From Nocardioides sp. BGMRC 2183 (GTDB lineage: Bacteria; Actinomycetota; Actinomycetes; Propionibacteriales; Nocardioidaceae), in assembly GCA_008123405.1 (NCBI GenBank), contig VSSA01000022.1:1-64000 (forward strand): DNA of 64,000 bases. Direction: 5' to 3'. This document shows positions 45,452 to 54,792 of the stretch, one piece after another. Position 1 is the stretch's first letter. The number at the start of each line of letters is the position of its first letter. A model generated the notes under the pieces. That model saw only the letters and a program-made list of their open reading frames with translations. It had not been told where the DNA came from and searched no databases. Made by a program: the position numbers and the translations under genes.

Positions 45452-46328
45452 CCAGAACCCGACCGGCCCCGACCCGGCCGATCCCGACGCGGAGCGCCGG
45501 ACCACCGCGATCACCAACGACGGATTCGTCTTCGACGTGCTCGACGACGGCCCGATCGACGGTGAGCCGATCGTGCTGCTGCACGGCTTCCCCGAGCGCG
45601 CCACCAGCTGGCGGCTCGTGGCACCGCTGCTCCATGAGGAGGGCTACCGCACCCTGGCGCTGGACCAGCGCGGCTACAGCCCCGGCGCCCGCCCGCGGCG
45701 GCGTCGCGACTACCAGCTGCCGACGCTGGCCGGCGACGTCGTCGCCCTGATCGACCAGGCGATCGGCGCGGAGGGGTCCGCCCATGTGGTGGGCCACGAC
45801 TGGGGCGCGGCCGCCGCGTGGACCGTCGCCGGCCTGCACCCGGACCGGGTCCGCACCCTGACCGCTGTCTCGGTGCCGCACCCACGCGCCTTCCTCCGCG
45901 CTGGCCGGCACTCCACCCAGCTGCTGCGCTCCTGGTACATGCTGGCGTTCCAGCTCCCGGTGCTGCCCGAGCTGGTGATCGGCAGGAGTGGCTCGGACCG
46001 TGGGCTGCGCTCCTTCGGGATGACCGACGCGGACATCACCCGGTTCCGCACCGAGATTCTCGAGGACGGCGCGCTGCCGACCGCCCTCAACTGGTATCGC
46101 GCGCTGCCGCTCTCCGACCCGCGCGGCGGCCCGGGCCAGATCACCGTGCCGACCACGATGCTGTGGAGCGACCGGGACACCGCGATCGACCGCTGGGGTG
46201 CCGAGCACAGTGGGCGCTGGGTCGACGCCGACTTCCGCTTCGTCGAGCTCGCCGGAGTCAGCCACTGGATCCCGACCCAGGCGGCGCAGGCCTGCGCACA
46301 GGCTGTGCTGGACCGGGTCCGTGGCTGA
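45444..46328 (+). CDS. Alpha/beta hydrolase, epoxide-hydrolase-like
   Basis: 294 residues. HGFPERATSWR gives the oxyanion HG-x-P motif, and the nucleophile elbow is VVGHDWGAAAAW (Asp, as in epoxide hydrolases and haloalkane dehalogenases). The acid and base lie in LWSDRDTAIDRW and GVSHWIPTQ. The start is a TTG overlapping rsmI by 8 bp, with AGGTGG upstream. It is embedded in an rsmI-hydrolase-tatD operon. A similar Asp-nucleophile hydrolase is at 54793. Confidence 0.9.
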   Translation: MTDQNPTGPDPADPDAERRTTAITNDGFVFDVLDDGPIDGEPIVLLHGFPERATSWRLVAPLLHEEGYRTLALDQRGYSPGARPRRRRDYQLPTLAGDVVALIDQAIGAEGSAHVVGHDWGAAAAWTVAGLHPDRVRTLTAVSVPHPRAFLRAGRHSTQLLRSWYMLAFQLPVLPELVIGRSGSDRGLRSFGMTDADITRFRTEILEDGALPTALNWYRALPLSDPRGGPGQITVPTTMLWSDRDTAIDRWGAEHSGRWVDADFRFVELAGVSHWIPTQAAQACAQAVLDRVRG

Positions 46329-47160
46329 GGCCGGGGAGCTGCCGCCGACCCCGGAGCCGCTTCCGCACCCGGTCGTGGACAACCACTGCCACCTCGACAT
46401 CGGCCGTGACGGCGCTGCCCGCGATCCGCGGGAGGCGATCGAAGCTGCCGCCGCGGTGGGCGTCACCCGGATCGTGCAGATCGGCTGCGACCTGCGCGGC
46501 GCCCGTTGGGCTGTCGCCGCCGCGCGTGAGCACCCCGAGCTGGTCGCCGGTGTCGCGCTGCACCCGAACGAGGCGCCCCGCCTGGCCGCCGAGGGCGGCT
46601 TCGAGGAGGCGTGGTCGGAGATCGAGCGGCTTGTTGCCGATCCGGGCGTGCGCGCGGTCGGTGAGACCGGGATGGACGCCTTCCGCACCGGCGCGGACGG
46701 GCGCGCCCACCAGGTCGAGTCCTTCGTGCGGCACATCGAGCTCGCCAAGCGGCTGGACAAGACCCTGGTCATCCACGACCGCGACACCCACCGCGAGATC
46801 CTCGACGTCCTCGACGCGGAGGGTGCGCCCGAGCGCTGGGTGATGCACTGCTTCTCCGGCGACGGCGCCTTCGCCCGGGAGTGCCTGGACCGGGGCGCCT
46901 ACCTCTCCTTCGCCGGCACGATCACCTTCAAGAACGCCGAACCACAGCGGGACGCGCTCCGCCTGGCGCCGACGGATCGGCTGCTCGTGGAGACCGATGC
47001 GCCGTACCTGACCCCGTCGCCGTACCGGGGGCGGACCAACGGGTCCTACCTGGTGCCGCTCACGATGCGTCGGATGGCCGAGGAGCGGGGTGACGACCTC
47101 GGCGAGCTGTGCAAGGCAGTGCAGCAGAACACCTTTGCCGCGTTCGGCGGCGCCTGGTGA
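46321..47160 (+). CDS. tatD: TatD-family metal-dependent DNase
   Basis: 279 residues. TIM-barrel amidohydrolase with the HxH metal site in VDNHCHLDIG, GETGMDAFR, LVIHDRDTHREI, MHCFSGDGAFAREC and VETDAPYLTPSPYRG. TatD enzymes are 3'-5' exonucleases/DNases. The GTG start overlaps the hydrolase stop by 8 bp. In many actinobacteria tatD precedes rpfB-rsmA-ispE; here an S55-type gene on the other strand is inserted between them. Confidence 0.95.
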   Translation: MAEAGELPPTPEPLPHPVVDNHCHLDIGRDGAARDPREAIEAAAAVGVTRIVQIGCDLRGARWAVAAAREHPELVAGVALHPNEAPRLAAEGGFEEAWSEIERLVADPGVRAVGETGMDAFRTGADGRAHQVESFVRHIELAKRLDKTLVIHDRDTHREILDVLDAEGAPERWVMHCFSGDGAFARECLDRGAYLSFAGTITFKNAEPQRDALRLAPTDRLLVETDAPYLTPSPYRGRTNGSYLVPLTMRRMAEERGDDLGELCKAVQQNTFAAFGGAW

Positions 47161-47166
47161 GAGGCG

Positions 47167-47182
47167 CCGCCGAACCCGGCGG
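47167..47182. terminator. Hairpin after tatD
   Basis: CCGCCG-aacc-CGGCGG, starting 7 bp after the tatD stop, in the 30-bp gap between convergent genes. Short but perfect; it could serve both strands. Confidence 0.45.
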
Positions 47183-47190
47183 ATGCAAGG

Positions 47191-48933
47191 TCAGCGGACC
47201 ACCAGGCGCACCGACTTACGGCCGACGACGACCTTGTCCTGCAGGCCGCTGACGTCGGAGAGGGTCAGCGTGGCGCCCTTGCGGACCTTGACCGAGCCGC
47301 GCAGCGCGACAGAGTCGTTGCGCTGGTCCTTGGCGAGCTTCTTCTTCAGGTCCGCCAGCGAGTCGACGTTCCAGGTGTTCAGGTAGCCGTTGCCGCCGGC
47401 CACGGTGAGGGAGCCCTTGGCGCCGGCGTACTTCTTGCCGATCTTCTCGCTCAACATGACGACCTTGGTCTTCCCGGCCGAGGCGAGGGTGACCCGCAGG
47501 CGCAGCGTGGAGCCGGCCTTGACCGCGGCGGGCTTCTTGGCGAGGGTGACCCACTTCTTGCCGACCCGCTGCTCGACCTTGCGCACCCGGTAGACGCTGT
47601 CGTCGGTGCTGACCTCCGCGGTGAGGGTGGCGGCGTCGACGGTGATGCCGTTGGCGCCGCTCAGGCCGGACAGCGTGTCCGCGAGCGGGTACGACGACTC
47701 CTCGGCGATGTCCCAGGAGGACTGGACCCGGTCGGTGTGGGAGACGGAGAACGGCTTGCCGTGAGCGGTCCCCTCGATGGTGAACGTCTGCAGCTCGCTG
47801 CCGGTGCCGATCTGGTCCATCACCGCGTCGTGGTTCTGCAGGTGCTGGTAGAACGCGACGCTGCCCAGTGCCATCGGCTCGTAGACCTCGGTGCTGCCGA
47901 CCCGGGAGTCGTCCTCGAAGATGAGGTCGGAGCTGACAGTGGCCGCTGCAGGCGTGTCGCCGAAGTCGCCGGAGATCCCGCTGAGGCGGTCGTCGGTGAT
48001 GGTGCCGCCCACTTCGCCGAGGTTGGCGACCTTGAACGGCACGCCGAGCGGGTCCTCCTGGATGTAGATCGCGTCAGCGGCGCCGAGCCCGTAGGCGACC
48101 TCGCCGAGGAAGTCCATCGGGTGACCGAACCCGACCACGCGACTGTCGCAGACCGACGTCGCGGTGCCGATCCCGGCGAAGTTGATGTCGCCCACCGACT
48201 GGACCGCGGCCAGGTTGCCGCCGGCGATCACGGTGTCGATGCCCGCGTCGGCGGCCGCACCGGTGGCTCCGGCAGCGACGTCGTCGGTCCGGTAGCGCGG
48301 GGCACGGACCCCTTCGGCGCGGTCGGCGTCGACGCCGCTCATCGTCATCGGGACCGGCAGACGGCGGAATCCGCGCTCGGCCTGGGCGCGGGTGACCTCG
48401 CCCGTCGCCGCGATCTTGGCCGCCGCCTTCCGTCCGACCTCGACCCGCCCGGCCTCGGCAGCAGGCCCGAGGTAGTCGTCCATGTACTCGAACGGCGTGA
48501 TTCCCGCGATGGGAGTGGTGCCGTACGCCAGGCCGTAGGCGACCGCACCGATCAGCCGGCCGTCCTCGGCATAGACCGGCGAGCCGGACATGCCCTGCCA
48601 GATGCCTCCTGCCTTGGCGATGGCGGGAGAGTCGAGTTCCATCATCACCATGTCACGCCCGGCGCTGATCCCGTTGGCGAGGACGCCCAGCACCTCACCG
48701 GTGAAGGCCTCAGGAGTGGTGCCGCTGGAGACGGTGAGTCCCTCGACGACGTCGCCGGCGGCGAGGTCAGCGATCGGGAAGGCTTCGGCGCAGTCCTCGA
48801 CCGGAGCTGCATGGGCGGTGCCGGACAGCCCGACACCTGCGATCAGGCTGGCGCCGAGGCCGACACAGGTCGCTGCGGCGGTCAGACGAACGACGCTGCG
48901 TGACGATGCGGAGCGCGGAGAGCGTGACGACAT
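47191..48933 (-). CDS. Secreted SpoIVB-type (S55) peptidase-like protein
   Basis: 580 residues with a Sec signal peptide (about 1-43, ending in GTAHA). Near residue 112 it has GGIWQGMSGSPVYAEDGRLI, the S55 serine motif, and near 270 GFGHPMDFLGE, which may carry the histidine. In Bacillus SpoIVB the serine motif is C-terminal to the histidine; here the order is reversed. There is no PDZ domain. The last 170 residues are a basic, beta-rich region of the kind found in wall-associated actinobacterial proteins. A GGAGGA ribosome-binding site supports the ATG. Proteolysis is plausible but unproved. Confidence 0.85.
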   Translation of the reverse strand: MSSRSPRSASSRSVVRLTAAATCVGLGASLIAGVGLSGTAHAAPVEDCAEAFPIADLAAGDVVEGLTVSSGTTPEAFTGEVLGVLANGISAGRDMVMMELDSPAIAKAGGIWQGMSGSPVYAEDGRLIGAVAYGLAYGTTPIAGITPFEYMDDYLGPAAEAGRVEVGRKAAAKIAATGEVTRAQAERGFRRLPVPMTMSGVDADRAEGVRAPRYRTDDVAAGATGAAADAGIDTVIAGGNLAAVQSVGDINFAGIGTATSVCDSRVVGFGHPMDFLGEVAYGLGAADAIYIQEDPLGVPFKVANLGEVGGTITDDRLSGISGDFGDTPAAATVSSDLIFEDDSRVGSTEVYEPMALGSVAFYQHLQNHDAVMDQIGTGSELQTFTIEGTAHGKPFSVSHTDRVQSSWDIAEESSYPLADTLSGLSGANGITVDAATLTAEVSTDDSVYRVRKVEQRVGKKWVTLAKKPAAVKAGSTLRLRVTLASAGKTKVVMLSEKIGKKYAGAKGSLTVAGGNGYLNTWNVDSLADLKKKLAKDQRNDSVALRGSVKVRKGATLTLSDVSGLQDKVVVGRKSVRLVVR

Positions 48934-49323
48934 GGGGTTCCTCCGAGGTGGACGAGAGCGCGCAGCCGTTGCGTGCTGTGTGACCTACGACGCGTGAAGA
49001 GTCCCATTGGTTGCTCGCGGCGTCAGACGATTTGCGAGACGGACCCGTGTGATGGTGCTAGCTGGCGCTTGCAACTGTTAGCACGGCGGTGGCGTGGGGC
49101 AGCAGGTTGCGTCGATAAAGCGTGATTCGGATCACATTTCAGGCGGGGAGGTGCGGTCGGGTTTTGATTTCTGGCGCTTGCGCTTGTTCGCATGGATCGG
49201 AAGGCCGGGATCGGGACCGATCTGGTCGGCACTCGGAGGGTCTCGTCGCGAGCCGCTCCGGACACCGTCAGGACCGCGGTGCGTCATCGATGAGGGCGCG
49301 CCGAGTGTCAGGGGGAACCCGCG
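48934..49323. other. 390-bp divergent control region (S55 gene / rpfB)
   Basis: No gene is evident. It contains a near-consensus Crp site at its centre (49121-49136), an inverted pair GTGCTA...TAGCAC (49056-49084), the decamer TGGCGCTTGC twice (49063 and 49172), and an AGGGGGA ribosome-binding site for rpfB near its end. The stretch at 49141-49323 has the length of a long 5' leader. I looked for, and did not find, the conserved blocks of the c-di-AMP (ydaO) riboswitch. Confidence 0.6.
49121..49136. promoter_or_regulatory. Candidate Crp-type site upstream of rpfB
   Basis: CGTGATTCGGATCACA matches TGTGAN6TCACA at nine of ten fixed positions. It lies almost exactly midway between two divergent genes, 188 bp from the rpfB start. 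In Mycobacterium tuberculosis the Crp protein Rv3676 controls rpfA, so regulation of a resuscitation factor by Crp has precedent. Confidence 0.6.
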
Positions 49324-50544
49324 GTGGTCGATCGCCCGAGGCCCGGGGAGAACGACGTTCGGAGAATCGTGCCTGCTGCACGCGCCGCCCTCAGCTCGAC
49401 CCTCGGCAAGCTCGCACCGCTGGTGCACCGCATCACCCACAGCAAGGTCGCCCTCGTCGCGACCACCGCGGTGGTCCTCCTCGCCGTCGCCGGCACCACC
49501 CTCGGTTACCAGTCGATGAAGACGACGGTCACCCTCTCCGTGGACGGGGAGGAGCGCGAGGTCTCTCTCATGGGCGGCGACGTGGCCGACGTCTTGGAGG
49601 CGGAAGGCATCGACGTCGGCGATCGTGACGTGGTCCAGCCGGATCTCTCCGAGGAGGTCTCCGACGGCAGCAAGGTCTCGGTCCTCTACGCGAAGCCGAT
49701 CGAGCTGACCGTCGACGGGGAGACCAGCACCCACTGGGTCACCGCCACCGACGTCGAGGGAGCCCTGGACCAGATCGGTCCGGCCTACACCGACTCCCGA
49801 CTCTCCACCAGCCGCGACCTCGACATCGATCGCGACGGCACCTCCATCGAGGTCGTCACCCCGAAGAAGCTCACGCTCGCTCTGGCCGGCAAGAAGCCGG
49901 TCACCCGCACCATCACCGCGCTGACCGTCAAGGACGCGTTGAAGGAGCTGGACATCGAGGTCGACCAGCACGACTCGATCAGCCCGCGCCCGAAGGCCAT
50001 GCTGGCCGACGGCGACCGCCTCGTCTTCACCGACGTCGAGGTCACCAAGAAGAAGGTCTCCGACGAGGCGTTCGACGTGGCCACCATCGAGCGCGAGGAC
50101 TCCTCCTCGCTCGAGGGCACCGAGACCGTGGTGCGGGAGGGCAAGTCCGGGCTGCGCGATGCGACGTACCGCGTCGTGACCCGCAACGGCGAGGTCGTCC
50201 GGCGGGTCCTGCTCACCACCGATGTCACCAGCAAGCCGGTGGCTCGGATCGTGGAGATCGGCACCAAGGAGGAGACCGTCACCGCGAACTACGCCGGCGG
50301 CAACACCGTGTGGGACCAGCTCGCCCAGTGCGAGTCCGGCGGCAACTGGGCCATCAACACCGGCAACGGCTACTACGGCGGCCTGCAGTTCAACCTCGGC
50401 ACCTGGCAGTCGTACGGCGGCTCCGGCATGCCGCACGAGAACTCGCGGGAGCAGCAGATCGCCATCGCGGAGAAGGTCCGCGCCGCCACCGGCGGTTACG
50501 GCTCCTGGCCGGCCTGCGCCGCCAGCCTGGGCCTGCCGACCTGA
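49324..50544 (+). CDS. rpfB: Resuscitation-promoting factor, RpfB type
   Basis: 406 residues. One N-terminal membrane anchor (about 40-62), three DUF348 repeats (about 65-205: VTLSVDGEEREVSLMG, IELTVDGETSTHWVTA, LTLALAGKKPVTRTIT), a G5 domain (about 215-290) and the C-terminal Rpf transglycosylase domain (VWDQLAQCESGGNWAINTGN, then YYGGLQFNLGTW). The catalytic Glu is in CESGG. It cleaves peptidoglycan and supports exit from dormancy. Start taken at the GTG with AGGGGGA upstream; the next genes rsmA-ispE keep the classic order. Confidence 0.95.
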   Translation: MVDRPRPGENDVRRIVPAARAALSSTLGKLAPLVHRITHSKVALVATTAVVLLAVAGTTLGYQSMKTTVTLSVDGEEREVSLMGGDVADVLEAEGIDVGDRDVVQPDLSEEVSDGSKVSVLYAKPIELTVDGETSTHWVTATDVEGALDQIGPAYTDSRLSTSRDLDIDRDGTSIEVVTPKKLTLALAGKKPVTRTITALTVKDALKELDIEVDQHDSISPRPKAMLADGDRLVFTDVEVTKKKVSDEAFDVATIEREDSSSLEGTETVVREGKSGLRDATYRVVTRNGEVVRRVLLTTDVTSKPVARIVEIGTKEETVTANYAGGNTVWDQLAQCESGGNWAINTGNGYYGGLQFNLGTWQSYGGSGMPHENSREQQIAIAEKVRAATGGYGSWPACAASLGLPT

Positions 50545-50589
50545 TCTCGCCTGGTCACATCGATCCCACCCGCCCCCTAGGCTGGTGTC

Positions 50590-51477
50590 ATGTCCGACGC
50601 GCTCGATCAGCCCGCGGGTCTCCGGCTGCTCGGCCCGGCGGAGGTCCGGGAGCTCGCCGCCACCCACGACGTACGCCCCACGAAGCAACGCGGGCAGAAC
50701 TTCGTGATCGACGCCAACACGGTGCGGCGGATCGTGCGTGAGTCCGGTGTCGCGGCGGGCGAGACAGTGGTCGAGGTCGGTCCCGGCTTGGGGTCGCTCA
50801 CGCTGGCGCTGCTCGAGGTCGGCGCTGACGTCACCGCGATCGAGGTCGACCCAGTGCTGGCCCAAGCGCTGCCGGCCACGATCGCGCGGTTCGCTCCGGA
50901 CGCGACCGACCGGCTCCGCGTGGTCGAGGCCGATGCGCTGCGGGTGACCGAGATCCCCGGTCCGTCTCCGACCGCGTTGGTCGCCAACCTGCCCTACAAC
51001 GTGTCGGTGCCGGTCTTGTTGCACCTGATGGCGCTGCTGCCCGACCTGCGTCACGGCCTGGTCATGGTCCAGTCCGAGGTGGCCGACCGGCTCGCGGCGC
51101 CGCCGGGCTCCAAGACGTACGGCGTCCCGTCGGCCAAGGCTGCCTGGTTCGCCGAGGTACGACGCGCCGGGGCGATCGGCCGCAACGTCTTCTGGCCCGC
51201 GCCCAACGTCGACTCCGGGCTGGTCGCCTGGACCCATCGGCCGCCCCCGTCGACCCGGGTCAGCAGGCCCGAGGTCTTCGCCGTGATCGATGCCGCCTTC
51301 GCGCAGCGACGCAAGGCGCTGCGCGGCGCGCTGCGGACCCTGGCCGGCTCGGGGGAGGCGGCCGAGGGCGCCCTGGTCGCCGCGGGCATCGACCCGCTCG
51401 CGCGGGGTGAGTCGTTGGGTATCGAGGAGTTCGTCGCGATCGCGGAGGCGCTCGCTGCGGGGCGGGACGCGCAATGA
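50590..51477 (+). CDS. rsmA: 16S rRNA adenine dimethyltransferase
   Basis: 295 residues. KsgA/Dim1 family, dimethylating A1518 and A1519 of 16S r[39 protein letters not shown] (S-adenosylmethionine site) and the N6-adenine motif [14 protein letters not shown] are intact. The ATG is 6 bp after TAGGCT (50578-50583). It overlaps ispE by 4 bp. Confidence 0.96.
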   Translation: MSDALDQPAGLRLLGPAEVRELAATHDVRPTKQRGQNFVIDANTVRRIVRESGVAAGETVVEVGPGLGSLTLALLEVGADVTAIEVDPVLAQALPATIARFAPDATDRLRVVEADALRVTEIPGPSPTALVANLPYNVSVPVLLHLMALLPDLRHGLVMVQSEVADRLAAPPGSKTYGVPSAKAAWFAEVRRAGAIGRNVFWPAPNVDSGLVAWTHRPPPSTRVSRPEVFAVIDAAFAQRRKALRGALRTLAGSGEAAEGALVAAGIDPLARGESLGIEEFVAIAEALAAGRDAQ

Positions 51478-52397
51478 CCGCCGCAGCATTGCCGCCGTCG
51501 GGCGCGGTGACGGTTCGCGCGCCGGCCAAGATCAACCTGCACCTCGGCGTCGGCGCGGCCCGTGCTGACGGCTACCACCCGCTGAGCACCGTCTACCAGG
51601 CCGTCGGGCTCTACGACGACGTCACCGTCACCGAGGCGGAGGAGTGGTCGGTCGAGCTGGTCCGGGCCGATGACGACGTACCGCTGGACGGAGAGAACAT
51701 CGCGATCCGGGCCGGACGACTCCTCGTCGAACACCACGGACTCGACCTCGCCGCGTCGATCAGCATCGACAAGGGCATCCCGGTCGCCGGCGGCATGGCC
51801 GGCGGATCGGCGGACGCTGCTGCGACCCTGGTCGCGCTCGACCGACTGTGGGACCTGCGGACCCCGGACGACGACATGCTCGCCCTCGCCGGCCGATTGG
51901 GCAGTGACGTACCGTTCGCGCTGCTCGGCGGCACGGCGCTCGGCACGGGTCGCGGCGAGCTCGTGGAGCCGGTGGTCGACCGGACCGAGTGCTGGTGGGT
52001 GGTGGTGCTCTCCGATACCGGTCTTTCCACGCCGGCGGTCTACGGCCACTTCGACACGGTGGTGCCCGATGCGGCCGCGGAGCCCCCGTTGCCAGCGGCG
52101 CTGCTGGCCGCGCTCGAGCTCGGCGATGTCCCCGGCCTCGGCGCCGCCCTGGACAACGACCTGTGGGCTCCGGCCCGTGCGCTGCGCCCGGACCTGGTCG
52201 CGATCGAGGCCGACCTCCGGTCGATGGACCCTGCCGGTCTGCTGCTCTCGGGCTCCGGGCCCACGCTGCTGATGCTGTACGACAACGTGGACGCCGCGCG
52301 CCGCGCGCTGGCGGACGTCACCGACCTCGGGCTGCGGGCGTCGATCGCCCCGGGTCCGGTCGCCGGCGTCCACCTGGTGACCTACGGGCCCGCCTGA
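51474..52397 (+). CDS. ispE: 4-diphosphocytidyl-2-C-methyl-D-erythritol kinase
   Basis: 307 residues, GHMP kinase of the non-mevalonate isoprenoid pathway. [20 protein letters not shown], the phosphate loop [17 protein letters not shown] and [11 protein letters not shown] are all clear. The ATG overlaps rsmA by 4 bp (ATGA), so the two are co-translated. Confidence 0.96.
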   Translation: MTAAALPPSGAVTVRAPAKINLHLGVGAARADGYHPLSTVYQAVGLYDDVTVTEAEEWSVELVRADDDVPLDGENIAIRAGRLLVEHHGLDLAASISIDKGIPVAGGMAGGSADAAATLVALDRLWDLRTPDDDMLALAGRLGSDVPFALLGGTALGTGRGELVEPVVDRTECWWVVVLSDTGLSTPAVYGHFDTVVPDAAAEPPLPAALLAALELGDVPGLGAALDNDLWAPARALRPDLVAIEADLRSMDPAGLLLSGSGPTLLMLYDNVDAARRALADVTDLGLRASIAPGPVAGVHLVTYGPA

Positions 52398-52433
52398 CCC
52401 ACTGAGATCCTGAAGGAGCGTTGAACCGAGCCC

Positions 52434-54224
52434 GTGAGCAACCTGGTGAACCTGGAGCGCGTCTCCAAGGCCTTCGGTGTCCGCCCGCTGCTGACCGATG
52501 TCTCCCTCGGCGTGGGTGTCGGGGAGCGGATCGGGATCGTTGGTCGCAACGGCGACGGCAAGTCCACCCTGCTGCGGGTGATGACCGGCGAGGAGGCCCC
52601 GGACGAGGGGCGCGTCTCCCGGCAGCGTGGTCTGCTGATCGGCTACCTGCGCCAGTCCGATGAGTTCGCCGACCACCACACCGTGCGTGAGGTCGTGCTC
52701 GGTGGCCGTTCCGACCACGAGTGGGCCGCGGACGCGCGGCTGCGCGAGATCGTCGAGGTGCTCCTGGCCGGTGTCGAGCTGGACCGTGCGGTCGCCGGAC
52801 TCTCCGGTGGCGAACGACGCCGCTGCTCGTTGGCCCGGCTGCTGCTCGACCAGCACGACCTGATCGTGCTCGACGAGCCGACCAACCACCTCGACGTCGA
52901 GGCGGTCGCGTGGCTGGCCCGCCACCTCGCCGCCCGCCCGTCGGCGCTGATCGTGGTCACCCACGACCGCTGGTTCCTGGACGAGGTCTGCCAGCGCACC
53001 TGGGAGGTGCACGACGGGGTGGTCGACGCCTACGAGGGCGGGTACGCCGCCTTCGTGCTCGCCAAGGCCGAGCGCCAGCGCCAGGCCGCCGCCAGTGAGG
53101 TACGACGCCAGAACCTGGTCCGCAAGGAGCTGGCCTGGCTGCGCCGCGGCGCCCCCGCCCGCACGTCGAAGCCGAAGTTCCGCATCGACGCCGCCAACGC
53201 CCTCATCGAGGACGTGCCTGCGCCGCGGGACCGGCTCGAGCTGCAGCGGTTCGCCACCCAGCGGCTCGGCAAGGACGTCGTCGACATGGAGGACGTCGAT
53301 CTCCGGCGGGGTGAACGGATGTTGCTCGACCACGCCACCTGGCGACTGGGCCCCGGCGACCGGGTCGGCATCGTCGGGGTCAACGGAGCCGGCAAGACGA
53401 CAGTGCTCTCCCTGCTCTCCGGAGAGCTGGCGCCCGACCACGGGCGGGTCCGGCACGGCCGCACCGTCGCGCTGCAGCACCTCGGTCAGCATGTCGAGGT
53501 GGTCGACCCCGAGTCCCGGGTGCTCCCCACGATCGAGTCGATCCGCCGGGTCACCAAGACAGCCGACGGTGACATCTCGGCGACCTCGATGCTGGAACGG
53601 TTCGGGTTCACCGGCGACAAGCTGACGGCACGGCTCGGCGACCTCTCCGGTGGCGAACGACGCCGGTTCCAGCTGCTGCGGCTGCTGCTGACCGAGCCGA
53701 ACGTGCTACTGCTCGACGAGCCGACCAACGACCTGGACATCGAGACGCTCAACGTCCTCGAGGACTTCATGGACGGCTGGCCCGGCACCCTCGTGGTGGT
53801 CTCCCACGACCGCTACTTCCTGGAGCGGGTCACCGACTCGACCTGGGCGCTGCTCGGGGACGGGCAGATCGCGATGCTGCCCCGGGGGGTCGAGGAGTAC
53901 CTGGAGCGCCGGGAGGCAGCGCTGGCGAGCGAGGCGGCTGCGGCCGCTGCGGCCGCGGCGGCGCCGACCGGCTCGACGGGGACGGCGGCGGCGAAGGCAC
54001 GCGCCGGCTCGGCCGAGGAGCGCGCCGCTCGTAAGACACTCGCCCGCCTGGACAAGGTGCTCGCCCGGCTCGCCGAGCAGGAGGCGGGACTCTCCGAGCA
54101 GCTCGCCGCGCACGCCACCGACCCCGATCGGCTGGCCGAGCTGGGTCGTGAGCTCGCGGCACTGCACGAGGAGAAGGAGCACGCCGAGCTGGAATGGCTG
54201 GAGGCCGCCGAGCAGCTCGAGTGA
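52434..54224 (+). CDS. ABC-F family ATPase
   Basis: 596 residues with two ABC domains and no membrane segments. Walker A sequences are GRNGDGKST (about residue 40) and GVNGAGKTT (about 320); each domain has LSGGERRR and an LDEPTNDL-type Walker B (LDEPTNHLD and LDEPTNDLD). The inter-domain linker and an Ala-rich coiled C-terminus (about 500-596) fit Uup/EttA-type translation factors. It follows ispE by 36 bp with AAGGAG upstream of the GTG. The precise ABC-F subclass is not assigned. Confidence 0.92.
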   Translation: MSNLVNLERVSKAFGVRPLLTDVSLGVGVGERIGIVGRNGDGKSTLLRVMTGEEAPDEGRVSRQRGLLIGYLRQSDEFADHHTVREVVLGGRSDHEWAADARLREIVEVLLAGVELDRAVAGLSGGERRRCSLARLLLDQHDLIVLDEPTNHLDVEAVAWLARHLAARPSALIVVTHDRWFLDEVCQRTWEVHDGVVDAYEGGYAAFVLAKAERQRQAAASEVRRQNLVRKELAWLRRGAPARTSKPKFRIDAANALIEDVPAPRDRLELQRFATQRLGKDVVDMEDVDLRRGERMLLDHATWRLGPGDRVGIVGVNGAGKTTVLSLLSGELAPDHGRVRHGRTVALQHLGQHVEVVDPESRVLPTIESIRRVTKTADGDISATSMLERFGFTGDKLTARLGDLSGGERRRFQLLRLLLTEPNVLLLDEPTNDLDIETLNVLEDFMDGWPGTLVVVSHDRYFLERVTDSTWALLGDGQIAMLPRGVEEYLERREAALASEAAAAAAAAAAPTGSTGTAAAKARAGSAEERAARKTLARLDKVLARLAEQEAGLSEQLAAHATDPDRLAELGRELAALHEEKEHAELEWLEAAEQLE

Positions 54225-54237
54225 GGCCGCCGGTGGC

Positions 54238-54726
54238 TTAGCTGCCGAACGGAGCGAGTAGTTGGCGCAGCAGGCCGGCGAGCGCCGTACGGTCGGACTC
54301 CGGGAGACCGGAGAGCAGGTCGCGCTCGGCGGTGAGCAGCGCGGAGAACGCGCCGTCCACGGCATCCTTGCCCTCCGGGGTCAGCCGGACCAGCACCCCG
54401 CGGCGGTCGGACGGATCGGGGTTGCGCTCCACCAACCCGCGCTGCACCAGGCGGTCCACCCGATTGGTCATGGTGCCGCTGGTCACCAGCGTCTCGCGGA
54501 GCAGCTTGCCGGGGGAGAGCTCGTAGGGGTCGCCGGCACGGCGTAGCGCAGCCAGCACGTCGAACTCCCAGGACTCGATGCCGTGCGCGGTGAACGAGGC
54601 GCGGCGTGCCTTGTCCAGGTGGTGCGCGAGCCGAGAGATCCGGCTGAAGACGGCGACCGGGCCCAGGTCGAGGTCCGCACGCTCGCGCGCCCAGGCCTCG
54701 ATCAGATCATCGACCTCGTCCCTCAC
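54238..54726 (-). CDS. MarR-family transcriptional regulator
   Basis: 162 residues. Winged helix at about 60-130: LSPGKLLRETLVTSGTMTNR, VDRLVQRGLVER, then the wing NPDPSDRRGVLVRLT with the diagnostic D-x-R-R. The GTG start is 7 bp after TATCGT (reverse of 54734-54739), suggesting a leaderless transcript. It is divergent from a hydrolase operon with an operator-like palindrome in the 66-bp gap. Confidence 0.93.
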   Translation of the reverse strand: MRDEVDDLIEAWARERADLDLGPVAVFSRISRLAHHLDKARRASFTAHGIESWEFDVLAALRRAGDPYELSPGKLLRETLVTSGTMTNRVDRLVQRGLVERNPDPSDRRGVLVRLTPEGKDAVDGAFSALLTAERDLLSGLPESDRTALAGLLRQLLAPFGS

Positions 54727-54754
54727 CCGAGGAACGATAGCGGATACGTAAAGA

Positions 54755-54770
54755 ATCTTGATGTCGAGAT
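54755..54770. promoter_or_regulatory. Probable MarR operator
   Basis: ATCTTGA-TG-TCGAGAT, a palindrome with one mismatched pair, in the gap between the MarR gene and the hydrolase operon. It resembles the TCTTGA/TCAAGA operators of many actinobacterial MarR proteins and would block the promoters of both genes. Confidence 0.6.
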
Positions 54771-54792
54771 AAATTCGGCGTACGGTGACCCC

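Noticed and set aside
49056-49084. CIRCE-like inverted repeat GTGCTA...TAGCAC
   Set aside because: The arms are in the opposite order from CIRCE and the spacer is about 17 instead of 9; no heat-shock gene is adjacent.
49141-49323. Possible c-di-AMP (ydaO) riboswitch in the rpfB leader, suggested by AGGGGGAACCC
   Set aside because: The other conserved blocks of the riboswitch are absent, and the GGGGGA is well placed to be the ribosome-binding site.
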